Positions 13,160-17,943 of a DNA stretch of 17,943 nucleotides are shown here, in pieces. The notes beneath the pieces are model-generated. The model did no database searches and was not told where the DNA came from. It was given only the letters and a program-made list of their open reading frames with translations. Within the stretch, counting starts at the first letter, position 1. Each line of letters begins with the position of its first letter. Position numbers and translations under genes: made by a program. Source of the stretch: Ilumatobacteraceae bacterium. GTDB lineage: Bacteria; Actinomycetota; Acidimicrobiia; Acidimicrobiales; Ilumatobacteraceae. The stretch lies in the NCBI GenBank assembly GCA_025463305.1, contig JAOBWK010000109.1, forward strand, positions 1 through 17,943, in the 5' to 3' direction.

Positions 13160-15552
13160 GCTCGCTCGGAGGCGTGGTCCGGGCCGGCGTCCGCCGGCGC
13201 CGCACTCAAACCATCGTCACGGTGATCGCCGCGCTCGTGGCCGTCGCCTCGGCCGTTCTCGGCCTCACGCTGCTGCGCGTGTCGGCCGCACCGTTCGACC
13301 GTTCGTTCGGGCAACAGCACGGCGCCCACCTCAGCGTGGCGTTCAGCTCGACCACGACGCCCGCCGAGCTGCACGCAACGACGACAGCGAGCGGCGTGAC
13401 AGAGGCAGCAGGTCCGTTCGCAACCGTCACCGTGTCGCCCACGTTCCACCCAGGTGCCGGCGCGCCGACCGGAACGCCGACATCGATCACCCTGTCCCCC
13501 GCCACCATCGTCGGCCGCACCAGCGCCGACCGCTCGATCGACGCCATGAGCATCGAATATGGGCGTTGGCCCACGGGCCGAGGTGAGGTGGCGGTGGCCG
13601 TAGACGGAAACCTGCCGACCGAGATCGGCGCGACGATCAGCTTCCCTGACCTGCCCGGCGGGCCGGTGCTGACGATCGTCGGTGCCGTTCATTCCGTCAG
13701 CCGGACCGCCGATGCGTGGGTCGTGCCGGACGAGATCGGAGCCCTCTCGGCCACCGGGCGCCCCGATGGGGAGCAGATGCTGTACCGATTCGACCACGCG
13801 AGCACAGCCGCCGACATGTCGCGCGACCGCGCGGCGATCTCAGCTGCGGCCGGCACGACTGCGGTCGCCGGTACGCAATCGTGGCTCGACCTCGAGCGGG
13901 CAGCAGACCGCAGCGTCGCCCTCTTCGTGCCGTTCCTGATCGCGTTCGGCGCGCTCGGCATCGTGATGTCGGTGCTCGTGGTCGGAGGCGTCGTTGCGGG
14001 CTCGGTCAGCTCCGGACTTCACCGGATCGGGATCCTCAAGACCCTCGGCTTCACGCCCGGTCAGGTCGTGCGCGCATACGCATCCCAGGCACTCATTCCA
14101 GCCCTGCTCGGCATCGGACTCGGTGTCATCGCCGGCACAGCCCTCACCAACCCGGTCCTGTCGACCGCAGACCAGGTCTACGGCACGATCGGCTCGTCGA
14201 TGGATCTCCCGATCGACGCCGCCGTCGCGATCGGAGCAATCCTTGTCGTGGCCGCAGCATCGATCGCCGCTGCATGGCGTGGAGGCCGGATGACCGCGAC
14301 CGCTGCGCTCGCGACCGGACGCGCGCCACACACCGGACGGGGACGAGCCGCTTCCCGCATCGCCGGTCGCATCGCCCTCCCGCGACCGGTGACGTTGGGA
14401 CTCGCCCAACCGTTTGCCAGGCCGATGCGAACGGCGGCGCTGGCCCTCGCCATCGTCTTCGGCGCGACGTCCGTCACGTTCGCAGTGGGGCTCAGCAAAT
14501 CATTGGCGGCCGTGCAGCAGGCGAAGAACCATGACAACGCGGATGTCGTGGTGGGAACCAACGGCGAAGCAAACGGACCCAAGCAGATCAACCGTGACGG
14601 ATCGACACCACCCGACACGACCGCTGCCGATGCGGCGCGTATCTCGGCGTTGATCGCCGCCGAGCCGGGCACCGCGCGCTCCTTCTCCGTCGGATCGACC
14701 GATGTCATCATCCCCGGGCGGGCCGGCTCGACGACCGTCTACGCGTTCAGCGGCGACGCCACCTGGTCCGGCTACCAGCTCGTCACTGGCCACTGGTTCC
14801 AGCAGCCGGGCGATGCCGTGGTACCCGGCACATTCATGACGGCCACCGGCACGAAGCTCGGCGACACCGTGTCACTCCTCGATCATGGACACACCCTCCA
14901 GATCCACCTCGTCGGCGAGGTCTTCGATCCGCACACGCAGGACATGGAGGTTCTTACCGATCGCCAGACCATCGCGGCTGCAGACCCGGACCTCGTCCCC
15001 GACCAGTTCTCGATCGGGCTCACCCGGGGCACCGACGCCGCGAGCTACATCACCACGCTCGATGCCGCCCTCCAACCGTTCAATGTCAGTGCTGTTCCCG
15101 GTGCCTCGACTCGAAACGGGAGCGACCAGATCGCCGCACTCGAAGCGCTCACCGCGGCGCTCACGCTCACGCTCATCGTCGTCGCAGCACTTGGGGTGCT
15201 GAACTCGGTCGTCCTCGACACCCGCGATCGCCTCCACGACCTCGGGGTGCACACGGCGCTCGGGATGACACCCCGGCAGACCGTGAGCATGGTCCTCGCC
15301 TCCGTCACCGTTGTCGGCGTGATCGGCGGGCTCCTCGGCGTGCCGATCGGGCTCCTCGCCCACCACATCGTGATGCCGGCAATGGGTCGCGCTGCCGGCG
15401 TCCGCCTGCCCCGCTCGGTCCTCGTCGTCTTCACCCGACCTGAGCTCGCCTTCCTCGCCGGCGGTGGCATCGTGATCGCACTGCTCGGCGCGCTGCTGCC
15501 GGCCAAGTGGGCAGCCTCGGTCCGAACCGTCACCGCACTCCGCACCGAGTGA
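13156..15552 (+). CDS. FtsX-type ABC transporter permease (two FtsX modules)
   Basis: 798 aa. Helix 1, IVTVIAALVAVASAVLGLTL (about 18-40), is followed by a large extracellular domain (to about 250) and three helices of the first FtsX module (LFVPFLIAFGALGIVMSVLV, ALLGIGLGVIAGTAL, VAIGAILVVAAASIAAAW). Then comes TAALALAIVFGATSVTFAVG (about 425-445), a second extracellular domain (to about 665) and a second FtsX module (LTLIVVAALGVLNSVVL, SVTVVGVIGGLLGVPIGLLA, LAFLAGGGIVIALLGALLPA). LKTLGFTPGQV and HTALGMTPRQTV are the coupling-helix motifs that contact the ATPase. This ten-helix-like, two-module plan is that of large actinobacterial FtsX permeases, often linked to antimicrobial-peptide response or lipid/lipoprotein handling. 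Start GTG 13156 overlaps the ATPase stop. Substrate unknown. Confidence 0.93.
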   Translation: MSSLGGVVRAGVRRRRTQTIVTVIAALVAVASAVLGLTLLRVSAAPFDRSFGQQHGAHLSVAFSSTTTPAELHATTTASGVTEAAGPFATVTVSPTFHPGAGAPTGTPTSITLSPATIVGRTSADRSIDAMSIEYGRWPTGRGEVAVAVDGNLPTEIGATISFPDLPGGPVLTIVGAVHSVSRTADAWVVPDEIGALSATGRPDGEQMLYRFDHASTAADMSRDRAAISAAAGTTAVAGTQSWLDLERAADRSVALFVPFLIAFGALGIVMSVLVVGGVVAGSVSSGLHRIGILKTLGFTPGQVVRAYASQALIPALLGIGLGVIAGTALTNPVLSTADQVYGTIGSSMDLPIDAAVAIGAILVVAAASIAAAWRGGRMTATAALATGRAPHTGRGRAASRIAGRIALPRPVTLGLAQPFARPMRTAALALAIVFGATSVTFAVGLSKSLAAVQQAKNHDNADVVVGTNGEANGPKQINRDGSTPPDTTAADAARISALIAAEPGTARSFSVGSTDVIIPGRAGSTTVYAFSGDATWSGYQLVTGHWFQQPGDAVVPGTFMTATGTKLGDTVSLLDHGHTLQIHLVGEVFDPHTQDMEVLTDRQTIAAADPDLVPDQFSIGLTRGTDAASYITTLDAALQPFNVSAVPGASTRNGSDQIAALEALTAALTLTLIVVAALGVLNSVVLDTRDRLHDLGVHTALGMTPRQTVSMVLASVTVVGVIGGLLGVPIGLLAHHIVMPAMGRAAGVRLPRSVLVVFTRPELAFLAGGGIVIALLGALLPAKWAASVRTVTALRTE

Positions 15553-16160
15553 AAGCACGTTCGCACCCCGTGGTCAACGATGAACGCCGATGACGCGGGC
15601 TCTCATCGGAACCCGTCGTGCGGCGGGCGCCTCGAACGTGCTCGGATTGATCGCCGGGTTCACGGCCACGCCGAGAACCAGCCCGTCGACGCTGGCGGCT
15701 CTCGTAGGGTCCGGGGAACTCGCTTCCGAGCGCGGTGATCCGGAGAGCGCCCCGCGGGGGACCACCCACCCCGGGCGCCGGCGCATGACCTGATGGTCAT
15801 GACCGCGTTCGTCGTCGCTGTCGTGGTCGGTGACGACAGCCCGTCCGACGACAGGGACAGGCCCGCTGATCCCGTCGCGGTTGGCCGTGTGGACCAGATG
15901 GCGAACCACGCGTAGATCGCCAGCGTCCCGGCCAGTGCGTTCTTCGAACGGGGGTGAACACGCTCGTCGGGCCCCCGATCGGATGGGTTGGAAGCGGGAA
16001 CCCGACGAGCGCACCTCTATGCCCACTGGCTCACGACTGAAACACCGCGAACCACAGTCACTCGAACGAGTGATTCGCGATGGCCTCGGTCCACCGCACG
16101 CCGAGCAGTGCGGACCGCGCCGAGCCGGAGGACGGTTCCGGGGCCGGGGCCGCGGTCGAG

Positions 16161-16182
16161 CGGTGGTACGCCGGTGGTACGC
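16161..16182 (+). repeat. Perfect 11-bp tandem direct repeat in promoter region
   Basis: CGGTGGTACGC occurs twice in direct succession (16161-16171, 16172-16182), covering the place where a -35 element would lie for the -10 box at 16191. Tandem direct repeats at this position are typical binding sites for an OmpR- or NarL-type activator; binding is inferred. Confidence 0.5.
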
Positions 16183-16190
16183 CCGATTCG

Positions 16191-16196
16191 TACTGT
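16191..16196 (+). promoter_or_regulatory. Probable -10 box giving a leaderless transcript for the 55-aa gene
   Basis: TACTGT ends 7 nt before the GTG at 16204, so transcription would begin at or beside the start codon. No Shine-Dalgarno precedes the GTG, which agrees with leaderless translation. No consensus -35; the 11-bp direct repeat occupies that place. Confidence 0.5.
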
Positions 16197-16203
16197 CACC
16201 CCC

Positions 16204-16371
16204 GTGACCGTCTCGTTCGTCCTCCGGCTGCTCAACGACCACCTGCGAGCTGGGGAGGTGGTCGGCCAGGCCGAGAACGTCGAAACGGGGGAACGCCACC
16301 TGGTTGGAGATGTCGGGGAGCTCGTCGATTTCCTGCGCCGCTCCACGAATGACGTGGAGCACGACGCATGA
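16204..16371 (+). CDS. 55-aa small protein preceding the repeat surface protein
   Basis: A GTG-started small protein: TVSFVLRLLNDHLRAGEVVG, QAENVETGERHLVGDVGELV, DFLRRSTNDVEHDA. The pattern (strand, helix, strand pair 'GEVVGQAENVETGERHLVGD', helix 'VGELVDFLRR') suggests a compact folded domain. I have an impression of similar short actinobacterial proteins with the core 'G.VVG.VE.V.TGE...V.....L..FL', but cannot name a family. It is absent from simple longest-ORF views because of its size. Its stop overlaps the ATG of the repeat protein by 4 nt (ATGA), and the ribosome binding site of that gene (GGAG, 16356-16359) lies inside it, so its translation probably drives the downstream gene. Regulatory or leader-peptide-like roles are possible. 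Confidence 0.68.
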   Translation: MTVSFVLRLLNDHLRAGEVVGQAENVETGERHLVGDVGELVDFLRRSTNDVEHDA

Positions 16372-17943
16372 GCACGAGCGATCGGGACCTCGACCGAGCC
16401 GAGTCGAACCAACGGCGCACTCGCCGCAACACCTGGCGACGGATCGTCGGACACGCGTCCGCGGCGATGCTGGTCGGGGCAAGCCTGCCCCTGGCTGCTG
16501 CGACGCCGTCGATGGCGGCAGCTCCAGCGACGCGAGCCGTCGCGCCGTCCACATCTGCGGCGGCTGAGGAAGGCGCCTACCACGGCCTCAACCCGGTCCG
16601 GCTGCTCGATACCAGGCTCACGAGCTCACCGATCGGCCCTGATCAGACGCTCGACCTCGGCGTGACAGGAATGGCGGGGGTTCCCTCGACTGGCGTCGAT
16701 GCCGTGGTCCTCAACGTCGTCGCCACCGACGGCACCGCGAACACGTACCTCGACGTGTACCCATCTGGCGAGTCTCCGGCCGTAGCTAGCAGCGTCAACG
16801 CCGATCGCGACGCCACCGTGTCCAACCTGGTCATCGCCAAGATTGGGTCCGGCGGCATGGTGACGATCTACAACCACGCCGGCAACACTCAAGTGGTCGT
16901 CGACATCGAGGGGTGGTTCGGGGCGGCCGACGCGTCCAACGCATCGACCCTGAACGGACTTGATCCGGTCCGCTTGCTCGACACACGGACCACCAACGAG
17001 CCGATCAGCGCAGACAGCACGATGGACCTGACCGTCACCGACGTCGGCGGGGTACCGGCCACCGGGGTCGACGCCGTCGTGCTCGACGTCGTCGCCACCG
17101 AGGGAACAGCGTCGACCTACCTCGACGTGTACCCGACGGGCGAGACGCCGAGCGAGACAAGCACTCTGAACGCCGACGTCGGGGCGACGGTGGCCAACCT
17201 CGTGATCGCCAAGGTCGGTGCCGGCGGCAAGGTGACGATCTACAACCACGCCGGCTCGACCAACGTGGTCGTCGACGTCCAGGGATGGTTCGCGGCCTCG
17301 CCGGCGACGGCGGCCGCACCCACAGCGGCATTCCACGCGCTGAGCCCGTCCCGGCTGCTCGACACCCGCTCCTCGGCCGAGCCGATCGGGCCGGACAGCA
17401 GCATCGACCTCGGCGTGGCGGGCGTCGCCGGGGTGCCCGCGACCGGAGCGACGGCGGTCGCCCTCGACGTCGTCGCCACCGAAGGCACATCGGCGACGTA
17501 CCTCGACGTGTATCCGTCCGGTGCCCCCCGGAACACCACCAGCAACGTCAACGCCGATGCCGGCCGCACGGTGTCCAACCTCGTCATCGCCACGGTGGGT
17601 GCCGACGGCAAAGTCGTGATCTACAACCACAGCGGTAGCACGCAGGTGGTTGTCGACATCCAGGGCTGGTTCGGGCCGGGAGCCCTCACGGCAAGCTCGC
17701 CGCCCGACAACACCACGCCGCCGACGGCGCCGACGTCGACCGCGCCCACGACGACGCAGTCGACGACGCCGCCTACGACGACGCCGCCTGCGACGACGCC
17801 GCCTGCGACGACGCCGCCCACGACGACGCAGTCGACGACGCCGCCTACGACGACGCCGCCTGCGACGACGCCGCCTGCGACGACGCCGCCTGCGACGACG
17901 CCGCCTGCGACGACGCCGCCTGCGACCACGCCGCCGAACAACC
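16368..17943 (+). CDS. Secreted repeat protein, three RLLDTR...QGWF domains plus Thr/Pro tail (runs off window)
   Basis: 525 codons are visible with no stop; the 3' end is outside the window. The N-terminus has a basic region (RRTRRNTWRRIVGHASAAML), a hydrophobic core and Ala-rich cleavage sites near ATPSMAA (about 46-52), a Sec signal peptide. Residues 71-184, 195-308 and 322-435 are three repeats of exactly 114 aa, each starting 'xxxLxPxRLLDTR', with 'GVPxTGxxAVxLxVVAT', 'YLDVYPxG', 'VSNLVIAxVG' and 'VxIYNHxGxxxVVVDxxGWF'. This domain is frequent in secreted proteins of Acidimicrobiia and related Actinobacteria and is probably a beta-sandwich of unknown binding role. From about residue 440 on comes a Thr/Pro/Ser tail (DNTTPPTAPTSTAPTTT, then TTPPA repeats), likely a wall-spanning or glycosylated linker to a further domain. 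It is translationally coupled to the 55-aa gene. Confidence 0.87.
   Translation, partial: MSTSDRDLDRAESNQRRTRRNTWRRIVGHASAAMLVGASLPLAAATPSMAAAPATRAVAPSTSAAAEEGAYHGLNPVRLLDTRLTSSPIGPDQTLDLGVTGMAGVPSTGVDAVVLNVVATDGTANTYLDVYPSGESPAVASSVNADRDATVSNLVIAKIGSGGMVTIYNHAGNTQVVVDIEGWFGAADASNASTLNGLDPVRLLDTRTTNEPISADSTMDLTVTDVGGVPATGVDAVVLDVVATEGTASTYLDVYPTGETPSETSTLNADVGATVANLVIAKVGAGGKVTIYNHAGSTNVVVDVQGWFAASPATAAAPTAAFHALSPSRLLDTRSSAEPIGPDSSIDLGVAGVAGVPATGATAVALDVVATEGTSATYLDVYPSGAPRNTTSNVNADAGRTVSNLVIATVGADGKVVIYNHSGSTQVVVDIQGWFGPGALTASSPPDNTTPPTAPTSTAPTTTQSTTPPTTTPPATTPPATTPPTTTQSTTPPTTTPPATTPPATTPPATTPPATTPPATTPPNN
16578..17672 (+). repeat. Three in-frame 342-nt repeats encoding the 114-aa domains
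   Basis: Units at 16578-16919, 16950-17291 and 17331-17672 are each exactly 342 nt, separated by 30 and 39 nt of variable linker. The most similar stretch is TACCTCGACGTGTA with its flanks. Copies have diverged at many codons, so the duplications are not recent, yet no indel has occurred within a unit. Confidence 0.85.
17748..17943 (+). repeat. Low-complexity Thr/Pro-coding tandem repeats with 72-nt higher-order unit
   Basis: A 15-nt unit of the form ACGACGCCGCCTGCG (TTPPA) is repeated many times. A 72-nt unit (24 codons, opening TTTQSTTPPT) starts at 17748 and again at 17820 in almost identical form, followed by extra 15-nt units to the end. Such near-identical units favour slippage, so copy number is likely to vary between strains and may be mis-assembled. 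Confidence 0.85.

Larger units (their letters stand above)
15553..16203. other. No recognisable intact gene
   Basis: About 650 nt follow the permease. Open frames exist on both strands, but none has a clear start with ribosome binding site and a recognisable protein. One minus frame near 15960-15870 reads KNALAGTLAIYAWFAIWST, membrane-like and possibly a relic, but the frame turns into low-complexity sequence at once. The last 45 nt hold the probable promoter of the next gene. No strong terminator after 15552 was found. Confidence 0.45.

Noticed and set aside
15574..16554. Long minus-strand open frame (326 codons) across 15574-16554
   Set aside because: It is rich in Arg/Pro/Ser with no conserved pattern and runs antisense through the 55-aa gene and the signal peptide of the repeat protein, so it looks like a GC-driven shadow frame.
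16626..17630. Long minus-strand frame (334 codons) opposite the repeat protein
   Set aside because: Its apparent repeats (VDVDDH, GGDDVE) merely mirror the three repeats on the plus strand; there is no start signal.
17748..17943. Tandem units at the window end considered as a CRISPR array
   Set aside because: There are no unique spacers; the units adjoin each other and are in frame with the Thr/Pro tail of the repeat protein.

Overview
The window is high-GC DNA with dense, often overlapping genes, several GTG/TTG starts and probable leaderless promoters. It also carries a secreted protein built from the 'RLLDTR ... VVVDxQGWF' repeat that I associate with Actinobacteria, especially Acidimicrobiia. 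I infer an actinobacterial, probably acidimicrobial, chromosome. This rests on gene content and style; there is no rRNA or other marker gene here.

Layout. (1) 1-1440, minus strand: the 5' end of a COG4705-type membrane protein, then two decayed genes, a sensor histidine kinase and a low-affinity iron permease, each readable only by switching frames. (2) 1506-4116: two ArsR-regulator/SRPBCC modules back to back. On the left, an ArsR regulator is coupled to an SRPBCC-YCII fusion (minus strand). On the right, two SRPBCC genes are followed by a second ArsR regulator (plus strand). The 150-bp space between them holds two divergent sigma70-like promoters, each overlapped by its own inverted repeat. 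(3) 4117-4974: no intact gene, only a fragment of an anti-sigma-type (RsbW-like) ATPase domain. (4) 4975-9368, minus strand: a signalling operon made of a receiver-SpoIIE/PP2C phosphatase, a CHASE3-HAMP histidine kinase, a single-domain receiver and a lipoprotein-type sugar-binding protein with no transporter genes beside it. (5) 9527-10195: a small two-helix membrane protein and a DUF6582-like protein. (6) 10334-15552: a NarL-type response regulator and DesK-type kinase pair (minus), divergent from an ABC ATPase and a large FtsX-type permease (plus). (7) 15553-16203: no recognisable gene. (8) 16204-17943: a 55-aa protein, probably translated from a leaderless mRNA, overlapping by 4 nt a secreted protein with three exact-length 114-aa repeats and a Thr/Pro-rich tail that runs off the window.

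How the genes work together. The ArsR/SRPBCC modules look like self-regulated small-molecule response units. In region 4, the phosphatase, kinase and receiver fit a known type of actinobacterial signalling trio; the attached binding protein may supply the extracellular ligand input or simply be co-expressed. Region 6 resembles two-component systems that control an export or antimicrobial-peptide-type ABC transporter. Most of the content is familiar. The points most worth following up are the two operator architectures near 2653-2774, the orphan binding protein in the signalling operon, and the small leaderless ORF coupled to the repeat protein.
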